A program made the position numbers and the translations under genes. A stretch of DNA of 64,000 nucleotides, from NCBI RefSeq assembly GCF_902686445.1, contig NC_062214.1, positions 58,687,177 through 58,751,176 on the forward strand, given 5' to 3'. Below are positions 21,121-30,330 of this stretch, piece after piece (the first letter of the stretch is position 1; the number at the start of each line of letters is the position of its first letter). This DNA is from Sciurus carolinensis. Taxonomy: Eukaryota > Chordata > Mammalia > Rodentia > Sciuridae. The notes beneath the pieces are model-generated. The model made no database searches. It was given only the letters and a program-made list of their open reading frames with translations, and was not told where the DNA came from.

Positions 21121-22211
21121 TTAGGCTAGCGCCTCCTGTTGCTGATTTGCATCGTTGTTTTTCATCTCTTCCTCATGGAATATTTTGCTGAGAATGTTCT
21201 GTAATGCTGGCTTTCTTTTTGTAAATTCCTTTAGCTTTTGTTTATCATGGAAGGATCTTATTTCATCGTCAAATTTGAAGGTAAGTTTTGCTGGGTATAA
21301 GATTCTTGGTTGGCATCCATTTTCTTTCAGGGCTTGGTATATGTTGTTCCAGGCCCTTCTAGCTTTTAGGGTCTGGATTGAAAAATCTGCTGATATTCTT
21401 ATTGGTTTCCCTCTGAATGTAATTTGATTCTTTTCTCTCGCGGCCTTTAAAATTCTGTCTTTATTTTGTATGTTACGTATTTTCATAATAATGTGCCTTG
21501 GTGTGGGTCTGTTGTAATTTTGTATGTTTGGAGTTCTATAAGCCTCTTGTACTTGGTTTTCCATTTCGTTCTTCAGATTTGGGAAATTTCTGTTATTATT
21601 TCATTGAATAGATTGTTCATTCCTTTGGTTTGTTTCTCTAAGCCTTCCTCAATCCCAATAATTCTCAAATTTGGCCTTTTCATGATATCCCATAGTTCTT
21701 GGAGATTCTGTTCATGATTTCTTACCATCTTCTCTGTTTGTTCAACTTTGTTTTCAAGGTTAAATATTTTGTCTTCAATGTCTGAGGTTCTGTCTTCCAG
21801 GTGTTCTATCCTATTGGTTATGCTTTCTATGGAGTTTTTAACTTGGTTTATTGTTTCCTTCATTTCAAGGATTTCAGTTTGGTTTTTTTTCAGTATCTCT
21901 AACTCTTTATTGAAATGATCTCTTGCTTCCCGTATTTGGTCTTTTAACTGTTGATTGGTGCGATCATTTAATGCCTGCATTTGCTCTTTCATCTCCTCCT
22001 TCAATGCCTGCATTTGCTCTTTCATCTCCTCATTAGCTTCCCTGATCGTTTTAATTACGTACATTCTGAACTCCCTTTCTGACATTTCTTCTGCTGTGCT
22101 GTCATTGGGTTTTATTGATGTAGTATCTAGGTTTGTTTGGGACATTTTCTTCCCTTGTTTTCTCATAATGGTCAGTTGTCCGTGGGACCCTGAGATATTG
22201 CAGTTTTCCAC
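21121..22211 (-). pseudogene. L1 ORF1 (RNA-binding chaperone), broken by one frameshift
   Basis: ORF1p trimerises through a coiled coil and coats L1 RNA. The gene here lies in two frames. The first (22211 down to 21573, 212 codons) has a basic N-terminus, a long Glu/Lys/Gln-rich coiled coil at about residues 45-165 and the start of the RRM at RPNLRIIGIEE. The second (21564 down to 21121, 147 codons) has the rest of the RRM and the C-terminal domain, including RHIIMKI, then ARRAWNNIYQAL and a C-terminal tail rich in Glu and Gln. The two frames differ by one base, consistent with loss of a single A in the short A/T run at about 21584-21589. Translation may begin at Met1 or at an internal Met such as Met16 or Met23. 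Confidence 0.93.
21971..22036 (-). repeat. 33-bp tandem duplication in the ORF1 coiled coil
   Basis: Copy 1 at 21971-22003 and copy 2 at 22004-22036 share 28 or more of 33 bases. They encode the doubled EEMKEQMQALK / EEMKEQMQALN segment. The 11-codon unit keeps the frame. Mouse and rat ORF1 also vary in length in this region. Confidence 0.9.
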
Positions 22212-22640
22212 TATTGGCTTATAGTGTCCCAGTAGATTTCCAGTGTATCACCTCCCAGCCTTCAGTAGCCTGATGTCTTGGAGGAATCTGATAAAGCAGC
22301 TCATTCGAAGAATACTGCCCCTAGCCCCCTACTGGTTCCATGTTTTGGAACTGGCTCTGTGCGGAAATGCTCTCACTGTGGGCCTGCACCGTGCAGCTGG
22401 CCGTGTGGGAAGAGCCCACTGCCGGGGTGTGGAAGACTACCTTGGGAAGACTCAAGCTGCCCTGCCCGGCTCTGCTAAGCCACCTCTATCTGGGCCTGCC
22501 ACCCGGGCCGAGCTTTACCCAGTGGGCAGACTCACCCGTGGCTCCACTTCAGTCCGAGTCTCTCAGTGCCTCCCCTTCTTAACTCCTGGGTTCTGGAGCG
22601 ACTGGGGGTGCAGTCTCCCTCTAGGCCGCCATCTTGGATC
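22212..22640 (-). promoter_or_regulatory. L1 5' UTR, downstream monomer
   Basis: In L1 orientation the monomer begins with GATCCAAGATGGCGGCC at 22640 and runs to the ORF1 start. Its first 180 bp or so are about 96 percent identical by eye to the first part of the upstream monomer, and the remainder is homologous but diverged. The YY1-type site lies at 22625-22636. Confidence 0.85.
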
Positions 22641-23102
22641 ACCCCGTGGAGAGAGCCCACAGCCGGAGTGGGCAGAGCCGCCTGAAGAGGTCTCCGGCTG
22701 CCCTGCCCTTATCCCTGAGGCTGATTGCAGATCGAGACTCTCCGCTGGTTCTTTGCAGGAGTACACTGCACTGCAGCGGCTCCGGGACTCGGAGCCTGCT
22801 CTGTTCAGACAGGCTCTCACTAGCGGGCCAGTTCCGTTCCGAGAACCTGGAGAAGCTGGCTGTGTGGGCGGGGCCCACCGCCGGAGTGCGCAGGACTGCC
22901 TGTGGATGACTCTAGCTGCCCTGCCCGGCTCCGATAAGCCACCTCTATCTGGGCCTGCCACCCGGGCCGAGCTTTACCCAGTGGGCAGACTCACCCGTGG
23001 CTCCACTTCAGTCCGAGTCTCTCAATGCCTCCCCTTCTTAACTCCTGGGTTGTGGAGCGACTGGAAGTGCAGTCTCCCTCTAGGCCGCCATCTTGGATCG
23101 CC
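22641..23102 (-). promoter_or_regulatory. L1 5' UTR, upstream monomer (promoter)
   Basis: This GC-rich monomer holds the 5' end of the element. CAAGATGGCGGC at 23084-23095 (minus strand) fits the YY1 site that sets the transcription start in primate L1s. The period to the downstream monomer is 459 bp, measured between identical GATCCAAGATGGCGGC starts. Confidence 0.85.
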
Positions 23103-23118
23103 CATGATATATTCTTTT
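23103..23118. repeat. Target-site duplication, right copy
   Basis: CATGATATATTCTTTT, an exact copy of 17019-17034. Confidence 0.9.
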
Positions 23119-23390
23119 CACTCTTTTTCCTTAAACCTATCTGTGTCTTTATATTAAGGTGTATCCTTATAGAAATTAGAAAGATGGGTATAGTTTTTTA
23201 TCCAGTCTGATGGTCTCTGTCTCTTAATTGTTCTGTTTTGTCCTTTTACATTTAATACAAATTGATTTAGGTCTATCATTTTACTATTTGCTTTCCATTT
23301 GTCCCATTTCTTTTTGGATCCTCTATTCCTCCTTTCCTAACTGTCCTTTGAATTATCAAAACTTTTTAATATTTCATTTTAATTTCTTTA
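23119..23390 (-). mobile_element. Old L1 remnant, 5' side of the host L1
   Basis: Continues the old antisense L1 interrupted at 17034: CTTATAGAAATTAGAAAGATGG, then CAGTCTGATGGTCTCTGTCTCTTAATTG, then TTTACATTTAATACAAATTGATTTAGG. The part at 23277-23385 is paralogous to 16278-16395. Confidence 0.75.
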
Positions 23391-23690
23391 TTAAAATTAG
23401 ATACTAAATATTGACTTTTGAACCATGCTTATTTACAGTATTTTCACCTAAAATGTAAGAAATTTGCAACATCAGTCTCAGGTAGTTCTATGTAACACTG
23501 TTGTCATATATCACATCTATTCACATCACAAACCCCATAATTGGAAGGGACTTTCAATTACGGTTTCCTGACTAATATGGTGGCCAAATTACTCAATCAA
23601 AGCAATGGTTTTGTTACAAGAGATGTTTGCTTAAAAATAAATAGTAACACTACCATCCATCCAGTTATCCAAACTAGATGTCCAGAAGTC
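23391..23690. other. Unassigned A/T-rich sequence
   Basis: Nothing recognised. Confidence 0.4.
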
Positions 23691-24003
23691 TCTTGACTAA
23701 AGATATCCTTTGCAGGCAACCCAGCCCTCTCCCAGATAATCATCTAAACTGCAAATCTGATTCGATCCTTCCTGTGATTAAGCCTGCCGATGGCTTCCTG
23801 GTCTGTATAGGCTAAGCCCCAAACTCCTCAACCTACCATGTCACTATAATATTCCCCGCCGGCCTCCTCAGCTCTGCTTCTCACTACTCACTGCCTCAAG
23901 ATCTGACATCACTAATTTATTTGCTTTTCCTCAAATACTCCACAGCCTCCTAAGCTCTGAGCCTTTACATCTGCTCTCTTTTCCATACAGAACATTCTTC
24001 CTC
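23690..24003. mobile_element. L2-like LINE fragment
   Basis: The order TGGCTTCCTGG, GGCTAAGCCCCAAACTCCTCAACCTACCATG, CTCAGCTCTGCTTCTCACTACTCACTGCCTC, GAGCCTTTACATCTGCTCTC, CAGAACATTCTTCC matches a common ancient mammalian L2 segment. The ERV LTR begins directly after it. Confidence 0.55.
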
Positions 24004-24565
24004 TGTGATGGACTGACAGATCTGGCTCCATGAGAATGTTATAGGCCAGACTATAAGGGAAATGACTAAACAGACTCCATTTTGCTCTGAGACTCCATGT
24101 TTGTAGGAAATAAGCTTCTCCCATAGGAACACCCGCCTCTGTACCCATCATCAGTTACTTAGCGTGACATGTTTTGCAATACAAAATGACAATTCTTACG
24201 TAATGAAAAATTGCTCTCTTTTGATCTCTATCGCTCTTAACCAATGTACCATGTGAACAGTAATTGTGTGGATGTTAGTAACCATTCTTTGGTGTGTACC
24301 TAGGTAAAGGTCGTTTTGACCCACTCTGCCCTCTGTTGATGATCTCATGATGTTAGTCTGTAATTTCAAATCATAGCAACAGACACTTATGATTGATGTG
24401 ATTTTTGGTATAAGAACCCCTACAACCCTATGGTCGGGGTTGTTCTCCCAATAGCCATTTTTGGGGGCATTGTGTGAGACAGTCAGCCAGTTTAATAAAG
24501 ACTCTCAAATTTGGACTTCTTAGTGGTACCCAGTCTGTTCTTAAGTTGTGCCCCAAAATACCCTT
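24004..24565 (+). mobile_element. ERV1-like solo LTR (endogenous retrovirus remnant)
   Basis: The segment begins with TGTGATGG and has the U3-R-U5 layout of a class I endogenous retrovirus LTR. A TATA-like TATAAGAA lies at 24409-24416 and a polyadenylation signal AATAAA at 24495-24500, followed by GACTCTC. No gag, pol or env sequence adjoins it on either side, so it appears to be a solo LTR. The right edge is uncertain because no clear short target duplication was found. Confidence 0.65.
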
Positions 24566-24799
24566 TGCCACCCGTTCCACCTGAAAATCCCACCCACACC
24601 CAGCTCAGGAGCCACTGCTTCCAAGAATCCTCACATACATATTCATGCATGCATTCAAGTACAGTATGTTTTTGACTGATTTTTAATGTACACAATTTAA
24701 ATATATACAAAAGTTTTTTAAAAAGGATATTATGCCATAAATATCCAGTATTATTGCATCTCTCTCTCTTCTCCTTTATCCTCTCCACCCCTGAAGTGG

Positions 24800-25265
24800 T
24801 TTGAAGAAAATTCTAGACATATGTCATTCTATCCATAAATGTTTCAGAATTGTATCTCAAAAAAATCAGTATTTAAAAAAAAGAGGATGATAAAAATATT
24901 AATACTGCCAAAAATATAATCAAATATCTAATCAGTGTTCATATTTCCTGTCTCATAATTTTTTAATTTCTAAATAAAATGCACGCATTACACATATTTG
25001 ATTGATGTCTCTTAAGTCTCTTTTAATTTATACAATCCTCCTCTATTTTCTTTTTAAATAGCTTGCCAAATGGGTTGTTTGATGTAGATGTCATACCCTT
25101 ACGTTGTCTGTCATTTGACACCTTCTTCTGTCTCGATATTCCCTATAAGTTGGCGACTGGATCTAGAGGGTTGATTAGATGGTGCGCTGGTTTTTTTATA
25201 TGATCTATTCATAGATGATGAAATTGGCAGTTATAGTTCTTTTTCATTTTTCTAACTGCTTGAGA
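24800..25265 (-). mobile_element. Ancient L1-type 3' region (inverted)
   Basis: ATTAATACTGCC, AATATCTAATCAGTGTTCATATTTCC, TTGATTGATGTCTCTTAAGTCTCTTTTAATTTAT, TCATTTGACACCTTCTTCTGTC and AGTTGGCGACTGGATCTAGAGGGTTGAT follow a widespread ancient mammalian repeat, probably L1M-type. Family assignment is tentative. Confidence 0.45.
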
Positions 25266-25357
25266 ACATACCTGATCCTATTAGCTGACTTCTTGAGGCT
25301 TGCCCTTCCCTATCACTAGTTTAGATTTGTCCAAAGGGACCAATTCTGTTTCCCAAT

Positions 25358-25571
25358 GGTTATGGTTTAGATATGAGGTGTCCCCCAAAACTTCATGTGT
25401 GAGGCAATGAACTAAGATTCAAAGATGAAATGATTAGATTACAAGCAGTGTGACCTAATCAGTGGATAGGGATTAACTGGGTGGTAACTATAGGTTGGTA
25501 GGGTGTGGTTGGAGGAAGTAGGTCACTTGGGATGTTACTTTGTGGTTTGTATTTTGTCCCTGGTAAGTAGA

Positions 25572-25662
<91 letters not shown>

Positions 25663-25865
25663 CCCCCCTCCCAGTGGCCATATCCTGAGCTATTTTTCCC
25701 CTCCACACCCTCTGCCATGATCCTCTGCCTCACCTCCAGCCCAGAGCTATGGAATCAGTCATCTATGAAATAAGATCTCTGAAACCCTGAGCCACAATTA
25801 ACTTTTCCTCCTCTAATTGCTTTTGTCAGGTCTTTTGGTCAGAGTCGAAAAGCCTAACTAAAACA
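25358..25865 (+). mobile_element. Rodent MaLR solo LTR with CT expansion
   Basis: The LTR begins GGTTATGGTTTAGAT (expected TGTTATGG, so the first base is mutated) and ends CTAACTAAAACA. CCAAT at 25353-25357 and 25866-25870 is an exact 5-bp target-site duplication. Inside are a long CT tract, CCATGATCCTCTGCCTCACC, CTCTGAAACCCTGAGCC and a 3' end that reads TTTTGGTCAGAG. It is the same family as the LTRs at 27842, 29698 and 34547. Confidence 0.85.
25575..25672. repeat. (CT)n microsatellite inside an LTR
   Basis: A 98-bp pyrimidine-only tract, mostly TC dinucleotides with two interruptions, ending in a short C run. Potential H-DNA. Confidence 0.95.
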
Positions 25866-25874
25866 CCAATATCA

Positions 25875-25995
25875 GATGGAAAGAGAAAAGGAGAAAAAGA
25901 AAATGGAGAAAGAAGAGAAAGGTAGGGGGAAGAAGAGGAGGGAAGAAGGAGATGAGAAGAGAGGAGAGGAGAGGAGAGGGAAGGAGAATTGGAGA
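25875..25995. repeat. GA-rich low-complexity tract
   Basis: About 120 bp of G and A with few interruptions, directly after the LTR. Confidence 0.8.
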
Positions 25996-26780
25996 GATCA
26001 ACTGGTCCCTTGGCCCAGTGATTCTGGACATGTGTCACAGTGTCCCTGTTGAACACTGTCCCAGGACAGGGGAGGGTCACTTGCCTTCTTCCAGTTAAGA
26101 ACCCTCCTGACTCAGATCCATATAAGCAAGAGTGGTGTTCTACACTCGAACTTCAATTTATGCTCTCCTTATTCAGAGTCATAAGCTCTGGCCTTGTTCA
26201 CTACAGCACAAGAACAGGTTACAACCAGGGTGGCTAGATCCACAATGGCTGCTATATTCAGTGACCATCCTGAGACTGCTCACGAAGCCAAGGGTCTGGG
26301 GTGGAACCAACCCCGATCTCACCTTTCCTCCTAGCAATTCCACGCTCTGAAGTCCTTGTCTTTCCTCTCCTGGGGCCTTGGTCACAACCCCCTCGCACAC
26401 TCCCCCAGCTTTCCTATCTTTGAATTCACAAGAGTCGTTAGAACAGTGGTCCTTTTCCTTCCACAAGGACCCTAGGCTTCTAATGCAAATGAGTGCATTT
26501 CCCGCCTCCTGCCATTGCCCCCAGACACATCCCCCAATAGAGCTGCACTTGGAGGGGAGGAGTTCCTTGCAGAGCCAGACAAAACCTCCCCACCCTCTGT
26601 TCCCAGGACAGGAGTACCTACTGTCCCTCCCCTTGCATATTGACAGGAGCTGTGCAAGTGACTTCCCTGAGCAAAAGAGACCATTGCAAGGTTTTTTTCA
26701 GTAATTGCCTAGACAACAAAGATGCTAGCTCACTTTCAGAATTCCGTTTCACCCAGTATTCTAACACACGAATACCTACT
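25996..26780. other. Unassigned sequence
   Basis: No gene or repeat recognised. Overlapping frames of about 100 codons occur on both strands without domains. Confidence 0.4.
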
Positions 26781-26784
26781 TACA

Positions 26785-27230
26785 TGTTGAAGGGTGGCAG
26801 AATGTGCCACCCTGAAATATGCTACATTGGCATAGGATGATTTTGAGCCAAAGACAATTAATAAATCAGCAGGCACAAGAACATACACACAGACCTTTTT
26901 CTTGAAAGCTGGGGATAGAATACCCATATGGAGATATCCTGCCTGTGCCAGAGGGCAAGTAATGTTCTTACCATCAGGGATGGGAAGCTGGGACTGAGAG
27001 AATTCTGTAAAAGCAGACCTTGTTAAAATAATTCTTATCTTCCTTTAGCCTCCTCACATCCTTTACTTCTCCATAATTGCCTTTCTTTGTTCAACCTAAC
27101 TTAAAAGCATTTAGATTTCACCACTTCTAGGGGATCTTCTTTTCCTACCCAGGGCTCCCATCTCTGTGCAAAACTTAAGTAAGTTTGTGTGCTTTTCTCC
27201 CATTGATCTGTTTTGTGATGATCCGATGCT
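26785..27230 (+). mobile_element. ERVL-type (MLT2-like) LTR
   Basis: GGCAGAATGTGCCACCCTGAAATATGCTACATTGGCATAGG, AGGGATGGGAAGCTGGGACTGAGAGAATTCTG, TTAAAATAATTCTTATCTTCCTTTAGCCTCCTCACATCC and AAAAGCATTTAGATTTCACCACTTCT follow a common ERVL-related LTR. It is old and non-coding. I am sure of the LTR class, less of the subfamily. Confidence 0.65.
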
Positions 27231-27339
27231 CTACCCTCTGACGCTGGCTCTGATGCTGGATCAGAGGGCAGAGAAAAAATTCTTCCTCACTTGCAATGTC
27301 TTTGCCCTTCCTTACTGTGAGCACAGTGGCACCAGAATG

Positions 27340-27420
27340 AGATTTAGTCCCCAGTGGTTAGAACAGCACCTGGCACAGAGGTACTGCTCCACAAACGTTT
27401 GTGCATGAATGAATCAACCA
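27340..27420 (+). mobile_element. MIR/L2-type fragment
   Basis: TTAGAACAGCACCTGGCACAGAGGTACTGCTCCACAAACGTTTG resembles the conserved 3' end of MIR and L2 elements. Confidence 0.5.
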
Positions 27421-27836
27421 CCTGCTCAGTGAACTCCAGGCAGGGCTGACAAGAGACAGGAAAAACCATCTGTAAAGAGCAGACGAAACACACCTGTGTG
27501 CCTCCCTGGGCGTTCCCCACTAAGAAGCAGGAAGAGTTCATCTTATCAAGTCCCTTGGATTCCAGGGCTCTGACTGGGTGCTTGCTAAGTGCACAAGGCT
27601 ACTGTGGGTTCACACACTGTGTACATCCATAGGACCTCCTCTTCTGCCCCTTCCTCCCAGAGGACAAAGGCAAAAGTGGGTCAAGGTCTCCCATAGGATC
27701 ACCACCATCCCAGCCGTGCCATCCTTTGTGGAAAAGGCAAAATCCTGGAGCAGGAAACTCTGCCTCTCCTGTTTAATCTCACAGAAGATGCTGCTGAATG
27801 TGCACCTGGTGGCCAAAGCAGATCTGGACATGTCAG
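27420..27836. other. Unassigned sequence
   Basis: Nothing recognised. Confidence 0.4.
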
Positions 27837-27841
27837 TCTCC

Positions 27842-28244
27842 TGTTATGGTTTGGATGTCTCACATGTGAGACAATGCATGAAGGTTCAGAGAAGTAATTG
27901 GGTTGTAAGAGTCTTAATCCCATCAGTGAATTGATCCCTGATGGGATTAACTGAAGTGGTAAGGTGTGTCTGGAGGAGGTGGGAATTGGGACATGGCTGT
28001 GGGGTATATATTTTGTATCTGGAGAGTGGAGACTCTCTCCCTCTCTGCTTCCTTATGTTGCTTCCCTCTGCCATACATACTATTCTGCCATGATGTTCTG
28101 TCTCACCTGGAGCCCTGAGGAACGGAGCTGGCCTTCTATGGACTAAGACCTCTGAAACCGTGAGCCCTCAAATAAACCTTTCCTCCTCTATAATTGTGCT
28201 GGTCAGATCATTCATTCACAACAGCGAAAAAGCTGACTAAATCA
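27842..28244 (+). mobile_element. Rodent MaLR solo LTR
   Basis: The LTR begins TGTTATGGTTTGGATG and ends GCTGACTAAATCA. Flanks are TCTCC at 27837-27841 and CCTCC at 28245-28249, a 5-bp duplication with one mismatch. Internal landmarks are GTGTCTGGAGGAGGTGGGAATTGGG, CTCCCTCTCTGCTTCC and GCCCTCAAATAAACCTTTCC. Confidence 0.85.
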
Positions 28245-28384
28245 CCTCCCCTCTGTCCATTGCGAATCTGGGGTTGTTTAGAGTTACCTGGTGAAGCAAG
28301 TGTGAATTTCTTTCATGTAACCTGAGCCTGTGATTTCTGGAGGTTGGAACTGAGCTTCCAGATGAAGGATAAGAATGGCAATGA

Positions 28385-28600
28385 CACATGTTCACCCTGG
28401 CTCAGTACTTTCTACAGTGCCTGCCACAGGGTAAGCGCTCAGCAGGAGCCAGCTCTTTCCACTACTAACACCCCCAGCTGGAAGGAGAGAACTAGCCTAT
28501 AAAATGGACTCAAATTTGAGACTAAGAAAGAGAAAGCAACTTATTTAAGGTCACACAGCTAGAAACCATTCCTCCATGGGACTGGTAAGGCTTAGAGTAT
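28385..28600 (-). mobile_element. MIR SINE (inverted)
   Basis: GGTCACACAGCTAGAAACC near 28550 and AGCAACTTATTTAAGG are the reverse complement of the MIR core. CAGTGCCTGCCACAGGGTAAGCGCTCAGCAG at about 28420 looks like the MIR/L2 3' part in the other sense, so two elements may abut here. Confidence 0.5.
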
Positions 28601-28734
28601 CGTACTCCAATTTATTTGCCTTATTTTACATGAACAATTTAATTTTTCTAAGAAGAATCCCCTGACTCCCCACTCCAGGTGGCTCAGAGAGTGAACTAAT
28701 TCAACCAACCCCATATCTCCTTACTAATACCCTC

Positions 28735-29605
28735 AATGAAATAACAAAAAGACAAATAGCCTAATTAAAAAATGGAAAATGGATCCAAATAGCTATTTAC
28801 TAAAGATAATATACAAATGGCCAATAAGCCCATAACAAGGTGCTCGATATTATCGGCCATCACAGAAATGCAAGTCAAAATCTCAGTGAGATACCACTTT
28901 GCATCCTAGGATGGCCATAATCAAAAATGCAGGTAACAGCAAGGTTGGTGAGGATGTGGAAACCCTTATGCACACAGATGGGAATGCACAATGGGTCAGC
29001 AGTTTTGGAAAACATTAGAAAGATCCTCAAACAATTAAACATAGAGTTAACATCTGATCCAGAAATTCCACTCCTAAGTGTATGCCTAAGAGAAATAAAA
29101 CCACATGGTCAAGCAAAAATTTGTGCATTCATGTTCATAGTAGCATTATTCATAATATCCCAAAGTGGAAACAGCTCAAGTTCCCACCAACCTGTAAATA
29201 AATGCATTAAATGTGGCATGATCACACAATCCAACATTAGTCAGCAATAGAAAGGAACCAGTACTGACACAAGCTATCACCTGGAGGAATCTTGGAAACA
29301 TTATGCTTGCAGGGAGGACAGTCACAAGGTGCCATAAATAGTATGGTCCATTTGTCCAAAACGGGCAAATCTATACAGACTGAAAGAAGATTGATGCCAG
29401 GGACTAGAGGGAAGGGAGAGGAAAGGGGGAAAAGAAATGAGGGCTCAAGGTTTAGGTGCGAAGGGTCCCTTTGAGGGTGATGAAAATGTTTTTAACTGAC
29501 TATGGTGATGGTTGCACAACTCTCAGTATGCTAAAATCTATTGAATGGGTAAGCCGTATGGTTTGTGAAATCTATCCCCATAAAGTACTTTAAAAGTACT
29601 GAAAA
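28735..29605 (+). mobile_element. Ancient L1 (L1M-type) 3' end
   Basis: The degraded ORF2 C-terminus is visible: CAAATAGCTATTTACTAAAGATAATATACAAATGGCCAATAAGC, GTGAGATACCACTTTGCATCC, GAAATTCCACTCCTAAGTGTATGCC, then a 3' UTR with ATGGTGATGGTTGCACAACTCTCAG. A 107-codon open piece at 28927-29250 is L1 debris. Confidence 0.8.
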
Positions 29606-29697
29606 CATTTTAGTAAGCTTCTCCTGAGGGAAAAATCTACTATCAGAACTTTATTTTGAATTTTTTGTTTTCTCACATTTTAATTAAAATCTATTAT

Positions 29698-30119
29698 TGT
29701 TTTAGCTTTTTCACTGCTGTGAATAAAGATCTGACCAGAACAACTATAGAGGAGGAAAGTGTATTTGAGGGCTTATGGTTTCAGAGGTCTTAGTCCATAG
29801 AAGGTCTGCTCCATTCCTAGGGGCAGGAGGTGAGGCAGAACATCACAGCAGGAGAGTATGGCAGAGGGAAGCAGCTCACAACATGGTGATCAGGAAGCAG
29901 AGAGGGAAAAACTCTATTCTCCAGATACAAATATATACCCCAAAGCCACGCCCCAATTCCCACTTCCTCCAGCCATACCCTGCCACTTCAGTTACCACTC
30001 AATTAATCCCATCAGGGGATTAATTCACTGATTGGGTTAAGACTCTTACAACCCAATGAACCTTCTTGCATTGTCTCACAAGTGAGTTTTGGGAGACATC
30101 TCACATCCAAACCATAACA
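29698..30119 (-). mobile_element. Rodent MaLR solo LTR (inverted)
   Basis: Inverted copy of the family at 27842. ATTAT at 29693-29697 and 30120-30124 is an exact 5-bp target duplication. The element starts TGTTTTAGC and ends ACCATAACA on the plus strand. Confidence 0.88.
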
Positions 30120-30159
30120 ATTATTTATTACCAAAACTACACCTGACTTTTAAAGGCTG

Positions 30160-30330
30160 ATATGATTTTTGAAAGATGTGAGTTTGAGTCCTAACTCTAC
30201 CCAGGGCCAAACCCTGTGACATTGGCAAGTCTCCTCTCATTTCCCCCCTCAAGGCTTAGGTCTCCTCAAATGCAAAATGAAAACAATGGTGCCCACATCA
30301 GAGGGTTCCCAGCTCTGCCTCACAAGGTGG
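30160..30330 (+). mobile_element. MIR SINE
   Basis: GTGAGTTTGAGTCCTAACTCTACCCAGG, CCTGTGACATTGGCAAGTCTCC and CTCAAATGCAAAATGAAAACAATGG follow the MIR order. Confidence 0.6.

Larger units (their letters stand above)
17035..23102 (-). mobile_element. Full-length young L1 retrotransposon
   Basis: This is a complete minus-strand LINE-1 of about 6.07 kb. In transcript order it has a 5' UTR of about 890 bp with two monomers, ORF1 (frameshifted), a 45-bp spacer, ORF2 (open over 1277 codons), a 3' UTR of about 180 bp and an A-rich tail with TAAA interruptions. It is flanked by an exact 16-bp duplication and lies in an older L1. The uninterrupted ORF2, intact 5' end and exact duplication all point to recent insertion. 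The single ORF1 frameshift makes autonomous mobility of this copy unlikely, though its ORF2 protein could still be made. Confidence 0.95.
22243..23157 (+). other. Antisense ORF across the L1 5' UTR monomers
   Basis: A 304-codon frame is open on the strand opposite to the L1. It reads through both monomers because the monomer period (459 bp) is 153 codons, so the same frame repeats: KPPLSGPATRAELYPVGRLT appears at about codon 79 and again 153 codons later. It has no recognised domain and is rich in Pro, Gly, Leu and Arg. Primate L1 has an antisense ORF0 in its 5' UTR, so an analogous product is possible, but GC-rich repeats also give long chance ORFs. Confidence 0.4.

Noticed and set aside
25488..25733. 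Arg-Glu repeat ORF and its Ser-Leu counterpart
   Set aside because: They translate the (CT)n tract inside a MaLR LTR.
28927..29250. 107-codon ORF as a gene
   Set aside because: It is a degraded L1 ORF2 C-terminus.
27842..30119. A MaLR provirus with two LTRs
   Set aside because: The two LTRs are in opposite orientation and the intervening DNA is an old L1, so they are independent solo LTRs.
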